24,657 nucleotides of DNA from Promethearchaeota archaeon (lineage in GTDB: Archaea; Asgardarchaeota; Lokiarchaeia; Sigynarchaeales; SOKP01). Of the stretch, positions 15,801-23,851 are shown piece by piece (within the stretch, counting starts at the first letter, position 1; every line of letters starts with the position of its first letter). The stretch covers positions 1 through 24,657 of the forward strand of contig JAHLWT010000238.1 in assembly GCA_019057775.1 (NCBI GenBank). Reading direction: 5' to 3'. The notes under the pieces were generated by a model that saw only the letters and a list, made by a program, of their open reading frames with translations, ran no database searches and was not told the origin of the DNA. The position numbers were made by a program, and so were the translations under genes.

Positions 15801-16765
15801 GTTTCATCATCATCAACAAATCTCCATTTTGAAGGCGTGGTTGTTTCATCTAAGTCCTTAGCGTAAATGGCAACAGAAAAATCTTCAAACACATCTTCGA
15901 ATGTTGTTCCTGGGCTTAGAATGTTTAAAGCATTGTTTAACATCGTAATTCCATCGCTTCCAGAAGGATTTGCGCCGGAACTCCAATATGTAGATATAGC
16001 ATCCACTCCATAAGCGGGATCTGGTTCAGTTCCATATTGTTCACAATAATATTGCCAGAATAAACATGAGGAATAACTTATCGTAGTTAAGTCAGAATTA
16101 TGACTTCCTCCTAAATAACTTTGAGATTGTCTTACAAAACTACTCCCTGCTTCAGTCCCATCAGCGTGATCGAGCCAATCTGACAATTTATCTTGGATCA
16201 TCCGAGCTTGGCCTTCTCTAACCCATTTATCTGCAGCTTTACCTGGAGGTGTATATTGGCAAATGTGAAAAAATTCATGTCCCGCTACTTTTAATGGTTC
16301 ATGATCAGCTGCAAATCCTTGATTGATATATTTTGGATAAATGCCAGTTGTAAAACTTCCCTCAAGACTTGGACAACAAGCCCATCCATTATAATCATTG
16401 GTAACATTTTCAACCGTAAGTTCTATTGGTGGTTGTCCTGTATTTTCCATTGGATCTGGGAAATTCCAATCACCAACTAAGATGTCATAAGCGTCCTCAA
16501 GAACCTCTAAATATCCCTCTACATCTGACTGTGTAATAAAATTAGTGTCCCAAGTAGTAGCTCTAAAGTGTCCTTCACTGGAATCTATCTCAGGTCCTGG
16601 GGCACTAATAGATAATTTCTTAAAGTCCATGTTGCTAGGGTTTTTTGCAATTCCATTAAAGCCTAAACTGCTCAGCATAAGAAACGTCAGAAACCCAATT
16701 AACAAAGTGGTTGTTAATTTTTTAATTGACAATTTATTTGATTTGTTTATATTTCGATTTTTCAT
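12824..16765 (-). CDS. Cell-surface zincin + VWA domain protein, C-terminally anchored
   Basis: The 1313-aa protein has a signal sequence (basic residues 1-16, hydrophobic about 17-38). An N-terminal gluzincin-like domain follows: GHEFFHICQ (His163, Glu164, His167) with WVREGQA (Glu184) as likely third zinc ligand. Residues about 340-445 look like a beta domain. The VWA domain (about 558-745) has a complete MIDAS: DSSAS (Asp567, Ser569, Ser571), Thr638 and SDG (Asp668). Beta-sandwich segments follow, then an Asp-rich stretch (DTDGDLLPD at 997-1005, DPDLDLLNN, NPDTDSGGQSDGSE) resembling thrombospondin type-3/calcium-binding repeats. A last beta domain ends in a transmembrane helix (about 1279-1300) and a basic tail (RKKRKQLKIKK). 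It should face outward, possibly as a surface protease or adhesin. The zincin-then-VWA order recalls CLCA proteins; homology was not tested. Confidence 0.85.
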   Translation of the reverse strand: MKNRNINKSNKLSIKKLTTTLLIGFLTFLMLSSLGFNGIAKNPSNMDFKKLSISAPGPEIDSSEGHFRATTWDTNFITQSDVEGYLEVLEDAYDILVGDWNFPDPMENTGQPPIELTVENVTNDYNGWACCPSLEGSFTTGIYPKYINQGFAADHEPLKVAGHEFFHICQYTPPGKAADKWVREGQARMIQDKLSDWLDHADGTEAGSSFVRQSQSYLGGSHNSDLTTISYSSCLFWQYYCEQYGTEPDPAYGVDAISTYWSSGANPSGSDGITMLNNALNILSPGTTFEDVFEDFSVAIYAKDLDETTTPSKWRFVDDDETDGSGNYGTVSRAIDPIPTLTPAFSFTSSESVRSWSNKYFEVEIDPSVKVITVEFDQSTTNKLFYALLCMNGDDLEYSYTVESQDFSRAIVNNNYDKVVVIVAGLENTVSNASPFDYTFDSGDPDIIIESPENSPVTAQARVGLHDTPEKFVAIVDVYHREKAPVHGFFTENFQAQVGGINATVLAAVDVYGKYFLQIQAPNQTANGLYDLSVDLIDSDSNVLDSDTEVDSVNYGENYYDILLNIDSSASMSTADKILAAQSAGKLLVDSFLTEDQLGLVQFDTNALLIHDLMKLTTINRDTAYGKIDGIAAIGPSTSIGDGLYESQKEFLNNGIADYPDHIILLSDGKENDVRWIEDVLPLIIGNGTIVHVITIGSDAAYEDMQDLAADTGGTYFHCFDPASGDIPNDLAELYRAITETIRPMERFYHARGSIDPGDYKEFKLEVTDDMEIVEFIAHYNASSNPDLVELKDPDGTTIAWDYAGAKSGMGRAVSRINKPKTGMWTIRIEADSPAAAAGSELKYFVEGAAKTYMTMTLLSPPNGYVSPGWSNAEPIGSRIPILVSLTDKTAIKNAKVYMNVTPPGFRDPYSDTHEILFQIPLYDDGNHGDGMPQDGIYGNVYTPTSEEGSYQYLIYATGENSEGQKFTRIKTGAFYIYQYEWHLREQKPYKTLVVPDTDGDLLPDHWEDFYGLDPLNATGINGASGDPDLDLLNNYLEYVHGTNPRNPDTDSGGQSDGSEIAYQLNPLDPSDDTIPKFPPIQVFPGNNFVHLLMPNATTVPYESLCIYRTTDPKLGFTLVNSSSYATVESFFDITVANYQTYYYKVFGMSSFFNISVSDTYKVIPKLNVLAPEACVFINDGSKTTETNLVTVNVEVASNDECTTSANAPTHMRIGQDASTALNAPWIPFNPQFPVLFDNKSGVKFVFVQLRDNQVIPEISPLFSAGIYYTGEESTSIGMETTFTLFMITVDFAVITVIVYRKKRKQLKIKKAE

Positions 16766-16785
16766 TTAAATTCACACAAAAACGT

Positions 16786-16794
16786 GTTATAAAA
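16786..16794 (-). promoter_or_regulatory. TATA box of the VWA surface protein gene
   Basis: The minus strand reads ttttataac, centred about 25 bp upstream of the ATG at 16765. That spacing would start transcription at or near the start codon, giving a leaderless message, which fits the absence of a Shine-Dalgarno there. The remainder of the 197-bp divergent spacer must hold the GH172 promoter. Confidence 0.5.
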
Positions 16795-16951
16795 TCTTAG
16801 TTTATTCTTATTAATTTAAATCTTTGCCACATAACTTTTTTCCCAAACTTAACAATAATAAGTGACTGCGAATTAGTGTGTAGAAGAAGTTTAATTAATA
16901 ATACTAAATTCAAAATAACATAATTTGTTGTTAATAAAATTTAGTTTAATT

Positions 16952-16957
16952 GAGGGA
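16952..16957 (+). promoter_or_regulatory. Ribosome binding site supporting a TTG start
   Basis: GAGGGA lies 5 nt before TTG 16963. The nearby ATG at 16970 is out of frame, so this site decides the unusual TTG start of the DUF2961 gene. Confidence 0.6.
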
Positions 16958-16962
16958 TAATA

Positions 16963-18048
16963 TTGGAAAATGGTTTTAATTCATTATCAAATATCGCAAA
17001 AATTAAGAAAGATGTAAAAAGAAAGAGGTTCTCAAGTTACAATGTAAGGGGAACCAATAATGACAATATAATTATTAATTCAAAATTTAAATTTGAATTA
17101 TGCAATATCCATGGTTCTGGAATCTTAAGGCATATATGGACAACCTTTGCTCCAACAACTGCATTAAGTTCCAACGGTAAAGAAAACTCCGATCCTTACT
17201 ATTTAAGAAAAATTATTATACGCATGTGGTGGGATGATGAGATTAATCCCTCAGTAGAATGTCCTATTGGAGATTTCTTTGGAATTGGTCATGCTCAATC
17301 TGTTAATTTTTGGAGTTTACCACTATCAATGAGTCCTCGGGATGGTAAAGGATTTAATAGTTTTTGGCCCATGCCCTTTGCTAGAAATGCACGAATTGAA
17401 GTTGAAAATGAAAGTGATCACCCCATTATCTTCTATTATTATGTTGATTATGAAGAATACAAGGAATTAGATGCTGAATTAGGAAGATTTCATGCAAGTT
17501 GGAATCGTGAAAATCCTTGTAAAGGAAATGATTATAGTTTGAATAAACCCCAAAAATGGAATAAAAGAAATAAAAATCATGAAGATGATTATATCGTTTT
17601 GGAAGCTGAAGGTGAAGGTCATTTTTGTGGATGTCATTTGGATATTCATAATCTTAATGAGGTATATGAGCAGAATTGGCCAGGAGAAGGAGATGATTAT
17701 ATAGAAATTGATGATGGCGAAATTATCCTCCATGGAACTGGAACTGAAGATTATTTTTGTACAGCTTGGGGTCCATCAAAATATTATTGTTCTCCATATT
17801 TTGGTATAACAATGCCAGGAGGGAAGAACTGGAGTGGCAAGATTTCATATTATAGATATCACATAGAAGATCCGATCTATTTTCATAAAAACATAAAAGT
17901 TAAAATAGAGCATGGCCATGCAAATCAACGTTCAGATGATTGGTCATCAACAGCATATTGGTATCAAACCGAACCTCATAAGAAATTTAATCAAATTTTA
18001 CCAGTAGAAGAAAGATTACCAAGGAAAGAACCGGAAGAGATAAATTAA
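16963..18048 (+). CDS. DUF2961 / GH172 family glycoside hydrolase
   Basis: The 361-aa protein matches DUF2961, now glycoside hydrolase family 172, whose studied members act on difructose dianhydrides and D-arabinofuranosides. Visible signatures: GSGILRHIW (51-59), IIIRMWWDDEINPSVECPIG (84-103), DFFGIGHA (104-111), GEGDDYIEIDDGE (241-253) and HGTGTEDYF (257-265). Glu242 and Glu262 are the likely catalytic pair, judged from the family pattern of two glutamates about 20 residues apart. The fold expected is two jelly rolls, usually assembled as a trimer. No signal peptide is present, so the substrate is probably taken up or intracellular. It starts at TTG with a GAGGGA ribosome site. It opens the carbohydrate island and converges on the transporter pseudogene with 31 bp between them. 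The actual sugar is not predictable. Confidence 0.85.
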   Translation: MENGFNSLSNIAKIKKDVKRKRFSSYNVRGTNNDNIIINSKFKFELCNIHGSGILRHIWTTFAPTTALSSNGKENSDPYYLRKIIIRMWWDDEINPSVECPIGDFFGIGHAQSVNFWSLPLSMSPRDGKGFNSFWPMPFARNARIEVENESDHPIIFYYYVDYEEYKELDAELGRFHASWNRENPCKGNDYSLNKPQKWNKRNKNHEDDYIVLEAEGEGHFCGCHLDIHNLNEVYEQNWPGEGDDYIEIDDGEIILHGTGTEDYFCTAWGPSKYYCSPYFGITMPGGKNWSGKISYYRYHIEDPIYFHKNIKVKIEHGHANQRSDDWSSTAYWYQTEPHKKFNQILPVEERLPRKEPEEIN

Positions 18049-18079
18049 CTTCAATGAAAAATCCTATTTCTCCTTATTT

Positions 18080-19429
18080 TTAATCATCTTGAGATTTTTC
18101 CCATTCAAAATCAAGTTTTATAAATTTCCGAGTGAAAAAATAAGCACAAATTAACACCAAGGAACTCACAGGGCCCCATAAGACATAACCAACTGAATAA
18201 TCTAATCCCATATTAGGTAAATCCAATATAATCCCCATTAAAAATAAACCCAAAGCTTGAAAAATATTTAAAATAATACTTGGAAACCCTGTATAGATTC
18301 CTGCTTTTAATTCTCCAGTTATTTTTTGGTCATCTTCTGCAATATCTGCATAAATAATGCTTGGAAGTAAGTTCCATCCTCCCATGGATGCTGCTAATCC
18401 AAAAACGAAAAGAATACCATAAAAAAGGTATGAATCCATTGGAATTGCTCCAAATAACGTTGATGGAAGGAATATGATCGCGGTGATAAAAATATAGAGT
18501 AAACTTTTCTTTTTTCCTAGTTTTTGAATTAATTTTCTCCAAAGAGTAATAAAGCCTAAAATTCCAAACATCATTAATCCTGCTACTATGTAATAGTCAT
18601 TATTTTCAAACTGTAAAACTACTATAGTAAATTGTAGAATTGTTTGCCCTATCATTATAAAAGCAATACTTGCGACGCCTTGCATTAAAGTAACCAAAAT
18701 AAAGTTCTTATTTTTTAGAATCACCTTCAAATTATCCATCATTTTTGATTCTATTTTGAAATGGGGCTCTGTAGGCATTAAAAATGCTACCAAATAAAAT
18801 AAGAGCACAGGAAGGATAGAAAATATAATAACACTGTACAACAATTCAGGGGGAATGTTGTTTGGGTTCGTCCTTATTTTAGTAACAGATTGAGTTAACA
18901 CGATAAAGGAAAAAATTGACATGATTGCTGAACCAACAAAAGCAAAGATGTTATAATATTGAGAGACTGACGGACGCTCATCTACACTAAACTGTTCTGC
19001 CATCCAGGATCCGTAAGGTGTAGTAACTCCATAACTTAGATTAAAAATGATATTCCAAACTAGTAACCAAATAAAGATTGAATTCAGATTACTAATATCT
19101 ATTATTAATCCGGGTAATAATAAAAACAGGAAAGATAAACTAAGTATAGGACTAAGAGCTATTAAATATGGCTTTCTTCTCCCCCATTTAGTATACTTAG
19201 AGTCGCTAACCCAACCAAAAAAGAATTATGAACCCGCGATTGTTAATTTTCCAAGAGCTAGAGCCACCCCTATTTGAAATGCATTTAATTGATACCCTAG
19301 TTTATAAAGTGTAAATAAAGCAAAATCAGCAAATCCCATAATGATGGATGTAGATAAATTGGGTAGACCATATATCAAGTATTTCTTTGTAGAGCCTTCA
19401 TTCCTCTTTGTCATGTTTTCTTGATTCAT
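18080..19429 (-). pseudogene. GPH-type sugar:cation symporter (MFS_2), broken by one in-frame TAA
   Basis: Reading the minus strand from ATG 19429 gives 67 codons, a TAA at 19228-19226, then 74 further codons in the same frame that lead straight into the 307-codon frame starting at Met 19003. Without the TAA the product would be 449 aa, the normal length for glycoside-pentoside-hexuronide symporters with 12 membrane helices. Just after the stop comes the family loop signature GWVSDSKYTKWGRRKPYL, and NLLPSIIYADIAEDD follows in the second half, so both parts belong together. A single change such as CAA to TAA would explain the break. It may be a recent pseudogene or a sequencing error. Neighbouring glycosidase and dehydrogenase genes suggest it imported a sugar or glycoside. 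Confidence 0.8.
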
Positions 19430-19524
19430 GATAAATTCTCAAATTATTTAAGAAAGAATGGTACTTTAAAGTTTATATTCTTTTAATAATTCAGAATTTC
19501 AAATTAATTGAATACTTAAAAATC

Positions 19525-20043
19525 ATGGCGAGCTCCTTTTACTGGCTTGGTGTTTCTTTTGCTATTACTTCCGGTATTTCAAATCAAATAGGGACAGTCT
19601 TTCAAAAAAAAGTTGTTAATGAACTTCCAGAAGAATCTAAGTTTATGAGGAGTTTAATTAAAAATCGATTATGGTTATTTGGACTTCTATTACAATATGG
19701 ATTAGGAGCCATTCTTTATATAAGTCCTAATTACTTCTTTGGTTTTAAAAAAAAAGATCTTGCTTTAACCTATAAATTAATTACTTGTCATAAAACGCAA
19801 CGTTGGCTTCTGAATTGGACTATGCTTCCATATAGATTCACTAGTAGATTTGCTGGAAGAAAATTACGAGGTTGGAAGTACGCAGAACCATATCGTAGAA
19901 TTTATTTTAATAAAAGAAACCTCAAAAAAAATAAAGTTTCTTGTATTATCAATATATTTACTCACTTTTATTCAAGTCTTCCGTGGTTTAAAGCTAAATA
20001 TCCTCAAGATATTATTGATAAAATTAGAAAAAAAAGAATATAA
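19525..20043 (+). pseudogene. Remnant of a DMT-type (EamA/NIPA-like) transporter
   Basis: The 172-codon frame starts like a drug/metabolite-transporter superfamily permease: a first membrane helix (YWLGVSFAITSGISNQIGTV, 6-25), a QKKVVNELPEE loop (27-37) and a second helix (LWLFGLLLQYGLGAILYI, 49-66). After about residue 72 the hydrophobic pattern stops and the rest is basic and unrecognisable. Full-length relatives are about 300 aa with 8-10 helices, and there is no room for that before the SDR gene at 20103. An A9 run at 19747-19755 marks roughly where the resemblance ends. Parts of the tail read better in another frame (19850-20068), which suggests decay by frameshift and deletion. It could alternatively be a short live gene; no good ribosome site is visible. 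Confidence 0.55.
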
Positions 20044-20102
20044 ACAAAGTATATCAAAATATATTTAGATAAGATCTAATTATAAAATAGAGCTGATGAA
20101 AA

Positions 20103-20879
20103 ATGCGAGTAAAAGATAAAATAGTAGTTTTAACTGGAGCTGCTTCAGGCATAGGAAGATCTACAGCAATTCTATTTGCTAAAGAAGGAGCAATTCAGAT
20201 TCTTTCAGATGTTGATGAGAATGGATTGAAAGAAACTTATGATTTAATTAAGGAAGGAAAAGAGAATGTCACCATCATGAACGTTAATGTAACAAAACCT
20301 GATGAAGTAAAACATATGATAAACACAACCATTGAGAAATTTGGACGAATCGACGTATTAATTGCTAACGCGGGGGTTGTTAGAGTTGGTGATGTTGAAG
20401 ATTTTCCCGATTCCGATTACGATCTATTGATAAATGTTAATCTGAAAGGTACTCACTATACATGCAAGTATGCTGTTCCACATTTTAAAAAGCAAGGGTT
20501 TGGCTCAATTATTACATTAGCTTCTGTTGCAGCTCACATAGGGCAAGTAGCACATGCAAATTATTGTTCCACCAAAGCGGGTATATTGGGGTATACGAGG
20601 GCTTTAGCTTTAGATTTAGCACCTTATAACGTAAGAGTAAATAGTGTCTCTCCAGGAGCAACTGATACCCCAATGCTTCAAAGTGATGTAGCTAAGCAAG
20701 CACGAGATAGGGGTGTTGAATACGATATAGTAAAGAAAGAATTCGAAGAAGAAGGTGTTATGGGTAGGTGGGCTCGACCTGAAGAAATTGCTACTGGTAT
20801 TCTTTATTTAGCAACTGAAGAATCCTCATATATGACTGGCGCGGATTTACGATTAGATGGTGGGTGGACAACTCAATAA
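20103..20879 (+). CDS. Short-chain dehydrogenase/reductase (SDR), NAD-type
   Basis: The 258-aa protein is a classical SDR: TGAASGIG (11-18) for the nucleotide, Asp36 at the end of the second strand (favouring NAD over NADP), NAG (89-91), Asn113, catalytic Ser141, Tyr154 and Lys158 (YCSTK), PGATDTP (184-190) and the C-terminal LDGGW. All catalytic residues are present and the length is typical. These enzymes oxidise or reduce alcohols, sugars or hydroxyacids; placement among glycosidases suggests a sugar or sugar-derived polyol. A TATA-like aaatatattta near 20056-20066 and a GATGA just before the ATG suit a short leader. It converges with the second SDR, with 30 bp between stops. The two are not close copies. 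Confidence 0.9.
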   Translation: MRVKDKIVVLTGAASGIGRSTAILFAKEGAIQILSDVDENGLKETYDLIKEGKENVTIMNVNVTKPDEVKHMINTTIEKFGRIDVLIANAGVVRVGDVEDFPDSDYDLLINVNLKGTHYTCKYAVPHFKKQGFGSIITLASVAAHIGQVAHANYCSTKAGILGYTRALALDLAPYNVRVNSVSPGATDTPMLQSDVAKQARDRGVEYDIVKKEFEEEGVMGRWARPEEIATGILYLATEESSYMTGADLRLDGGWTTQ

Positions 20880-20909
20880 ATTATATAATCATAAAATTCT
20901 TTTTTAAAT

Positions 20910-21656
20910 TTATATTGTCATCCCTCCATCAATAGAGAGACATATACCTGTACAAAATTCATTAAGAACAAGGAATAAAACTCCTTCGGCAATTTCTTCT
21001 GGTGTTCCAAGTCTTCCCATTTTTTGGCGTGCAATAAATAATCTCCTTGCTTCTTCAGGATTATCAAATTTGGATAGCCTTTCAGCTAAAGAGGGAGTAT
21101 CTGTTGTTCCCGGACAAATGACATTTACACGAATTTTATTTTCCATGTAATCAGCAGCCATAGCTTTTGTTAACGATAACACCGCTCCTTTTGAAGCAGA
21201 ATAAGCTGCTCTATCTTTAACCCCCTTTAAAGCAAGAACAGATGCATTATTAACAATACAACCTTGTGTTTTTTTTAGATACGGGATGGCATATTTCGAA
21301 ACTAAATAAACACCTCGAATATTAACAGCCATAGTTCTATCCCAATCCTTAGTTGAAATAGTGTCGATACTTCCAGGAATAACAATACCTGCATTATTAA
21401 ATAATATGTCTATTTTTCCATAGGTTTTAATTGTTTTTTCTACGATATATTCAGCTTCTTTTTCGTTTGAGACATCTCCTTGCACAAATATCGCATTGCC
21501 ACCTAAATTTTTGATCTCTTCAGAGACTTTTAGAGCTGATTTAGACAACGAGTTGCAACTAAGTTTAGCTCCTTCTTTACTAAACAAAATTGCTGTGAAC
21601 TTGCCAATACCGGCTCCAGCTCCGGTTATTAACGCAACCTTTCCTTTTAATTTCAT
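20910..21656 (-). CDS. Short-chain dehydrogenase/reductase (SDR), second copy type
   Basis: The 248-aa classical SDR shows TGAGAGIG (11-18), NNAG (87-90), Asn112, Ser139, Tyr152 and Lys156 (YSASK), PGTTDTP (182-188) and IDGGM near the end. The residue after the second strand is Asn/Ser (CNSLSKS, 34-40) rather than Asp, so cofactor preference is unclear. The substrate-binding region (190-215) differs from the neighbouring SDR, so the two probably act on different substrates or successive steps. It is cytoplasmic. Transcription runs away from the GH5 gene; the 178-bp divergent spacer holds promoters for both and shows no other gene. Confidence 0.9.
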   Translation of the reverse strand: MKLKGKVALITGAGAGIGKFTAILFSKEGAKLSCNSLSKSALKVSEEIKNLGGNAIFVQGDVSNEKEAEYIVEKTIKTYGKIDILFNNAGIVIPGSIDTISTKDWDRTMAVNIRGVYLVSKYAIPYLKKTQGCIVNNASVLALKGVKDRAAYSASKGAVLSLTKAMAADYMENKIRVNVICPGTTDTPSLAERLSKFDNPEEARRLFIARQKMGRLGTPEEIAEGVLFLVLNEFCTGICLSIDGGMTI

Positions 21657-21843
21657 TTTTTTATTTTTGTAAAATTATATGTTAAATAAGTGAGGATTAA
21701 AAATTTTTAAAGTTAAATAAAATTTGATTTTTCTCTTGATTCATTAGGAATAAAATTTGATATTTATTTCATAAAACTTTAATGGAAAGCGAGTAATCTA
21801 CTGATTAGAACTCTTAATAAGAATTAAAGTTAATTTGATTAAA

Positions 21844-23769
21844 ATGACATTACGAATTCAGCATGGACGTTTTGTTGACGAAAAAGGTCGAACAGTGCTA
21901 CTTAGAGGTGTAAATTTGGGAGGAAGTTCAAAAGTTCCTGTAACTCCTAATGGCGCAACTCATATCAAAACTGATTTTAGTGATCATAGAAACGTCTCTT
22001 TTGTGGGTCGCCCTTTCCCATTAAGGGAAGCAGATGAACATTTTCGACGGTTAAAACATTGGGGTTTTAATTGCTTGAGATTTTTGGTGACTTGGGAAGC
22101 TATTGAGCACAAAGGACCTAAAAAATATGATAAAGAATATTTAGCTTATCTTGAAGAAGTTCTAAGGATCGCTGGAGAATATGGTTTTTACATATTTATT
22201 GATCCTCATCAAGATGTGTGGAGTAGAATGACAGGTGGTGATGGAGCACCAGGATGGGCATTTAAAAAAGTCGGTTTAGACTTTACTAAATTTGAAAACT
22301 CAGAGGCAACATTTATTATGCAACATAGATATGATCCGTATAACCTTACTAAATATCTTCCGATGCATTGGATGGGGAATACTTATAGATTTGCAAATGG
22401 AACAATGTGGACTTTATTCTTTGGGGGAAATGATTTTGCTCCATCGTGTAAAGTTGACGGAATTAGCGCTCAAGATTACTTACAGAGCCATTTTATTGCT
22501 GCAATAAGGCAATTAGCATTAAAAATCAAAGATAATCCCCATATATTAGGATTTGATATATTAAATGAACCCCCTGAAGGATGGATTGGTAAATTTGTAG
22601 ATGGAAGTGAATGGGAAGGAAAATCTGATGTTATAGGGCACGTATTTACTCCAATAGATGCTATGCTTACTGGGGCAGGATATACTAGGGCTATTGGTTA
22701 TCAAGAAATTAAAAGATTTGGTATTAAAGAAACAAGAAAGGATGAATTAAATCCAGAGAAAATATCATGTTGGTTAGAAGGATTTGAAGATATCTGGAAA
22801 AAAGAAGGTGTCTGGGGATTAGATAAGGATGAAAAACCAACAATTTTGAAAAACGACTATTTTATGTATAAAAATGGAGAAAAAATAAATTTCTACAAGG
22901 ATTATATGTCGCCTTTTCTAAAAACCTATACTGAAGCTATTCGAAGTGAATTTTCAAAAGCTATAATATTTCTCACAGTACCCATGGAAAGTGTGATGAA
23001 AGGAGAGTCATTTGAATTGGAAATACCACCTAATAGCGTACATGCTGCCCACTGGTACGATGTAGCAACAACTGGTACGAAAAGAGCAATGCTTAAAGCT
23101 AATTATAATCTCATTACAGGTAAACCTGTTGTTGGTAAAAAAAATGTGCAGGAAATGTTTTTCTCACAGTTAGAAATTATAAAAAACTATGCTAATTCCT
23201 TCTTTGGAGGAATTCCAACAATAATCGGAGAATTTGGATTGCCTTATGATTTAAACAAAAAAGAAGCTTATGAGAAATTAAAAACTGAACCAGAAGAAGC
23301 TTGGAAAAAACATATAAAAGCATTAAATAATTATTTTAACGCATTAGACGCTAATTTATTGCATGCATTGCAATGGAATTATACTCCAGACAATACAAAC
23401 GAATGGGGAGATTTATGGAATTTGGAGGATTTATCAATTTTTAGCATAGATCAACAAGTTGATCCTGATGATATCAATAGTGGTGGAAGAGCAATTAAGG
23501 GTTTTTGTCGTCCTCACTTCATATTTTGCTCAGGTATTCCCTTAAAAATGGAATTTAAGATTAAAGAAGGTACATTCTATTTTGAGTTTGATGGAGATTC
23601 TACAATTGTAGCGCCAACAACTCTTTACATCCCAAATATTCAGTATCCTAATGGGTATAAAATTGAAGTTTCTGAAGGAGAAATTCAAAAGGAAGAAGAT
23701 AGGCAAGTTGTAACGGTAAAAATAAAAGAGGATGGAATTCACACTGTTAATGTTACAAGAATTCAATAA
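21844..23769 (+). CDS. Glycoside hydrolase family 5, subfamily-12-like (glucosylceramidase type)
   Basis: The frame opens at TTG 21835, but ATG 21844 (residue 4 of that frame) is preferred, giving MTLRIQHGRFVDEKGR, which matches how such enzymes begin. Numbering below is from TTG. The TIM barrel has RGVNLGGSSKVP (24-35), DPHQDVWSRMTGGDGAPGW (123-141, characteristic of the glucosylceramidase/steryl-glucosidase-like GH5_12 group), acid/base Glu245 in LNEPPEGW, and nucleophile Glu466 in IIGEFGLPYD. A C-terminal beta-sandwich (about 560-644) follows, as in fungal relatives. At 641-644 aa it is full length. No signal peptide, so it acts inside the cell, as do the fungal glucosylceramidases. Likely substrates are beta-glucosides of lipids or small aglycones, which is inference from the subfamily. 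Confidence 0.88.
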   Translation: MTLRIQHGRFVDEKGRTVLLRGVNLGGSSKVPVTPNGATHIKTDFSDHRNVSFVGRPFPLREADEHFRRLKHWGFNCLRFLVTWEAIEHKGPKKYDKEYLAYLEEVLRIAGEYGFYIFIDPHQDVWSRMTGGDGAPGWAFKKVGLDFTKFENSEATFIMQHRYDPYNLTKYLPMHWMGNTYRFANGTMWTLFFGGNDFAPSCKVDGISAQDYLQSHFIAAIRQLALKIKDNPHILGFDILNEPPEGWIGKFVDGSEWEGKSDVIGHVFTPIDAMLTGAGYTRAIGYQEIKRFGIKETRKDELNPEKISCWLEGFEDIWKKEGVWGLDKDEKPTILKNDYFMYKNGEKINFYKDYMSPFLKTYTEAIRSEFSKAIIFLTVPMESVMKGESFELEIPPNSVHAAHWYDVATTGTKRAMLKANYNLITGKPVVGKKNVQEMFFSQLEIIKNYANSFFGGIPTIIGEFGLPYDLNKKEAYEKLKTEPEEAWKKHIKALNNYFNALDANLLHALQWNYTPDNTNEWGDLWNLEDLSIFSIDQQVDPDDINSGGRAIKGFCRPHFIFCSGIPLKMEFKIKEGTFYFEFDGDSTIVAPTTLYIPNIQYPNGYKIEVSEGEIQKEEDRQVVTVKIKEDGIHTVNVTRIQ

Positions 23770-23772
23770 AGA

Positions 23773-23788
23773 TTTTTTTCCTTACTTT
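23773..23788 (+). terminator. T-rich stretch after the GH5 gene
   Basis: Seven T (23773-23779) and more T-rich sequence follow the GH5 stop within a few bases. It is a plausible oligo-T terminator in the 82-bp convergent gap before the Gfo/Idh gene. Confidence 0.35.
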
Positions 23789-23851
23789 TAATATTTAAGT
23801 TAATTAAATTTAGATTAAATTATAATAAAATTAATGTATTTAGTTGAAACT

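Noticed and set aside
19226..19228. Recoded stop (pyrrolysine or selenocysteine) in the symporter
   Set aside because: The codon is TAA, not TAG or TGA, and no downstream recoding element is visible.
19850..20068. 72-codon frame overlapping the tail of the DMT-like remnant
   Set aside because: No start signal or recognisable motif; it probably only reflects a shifted frame in decaying sequence.
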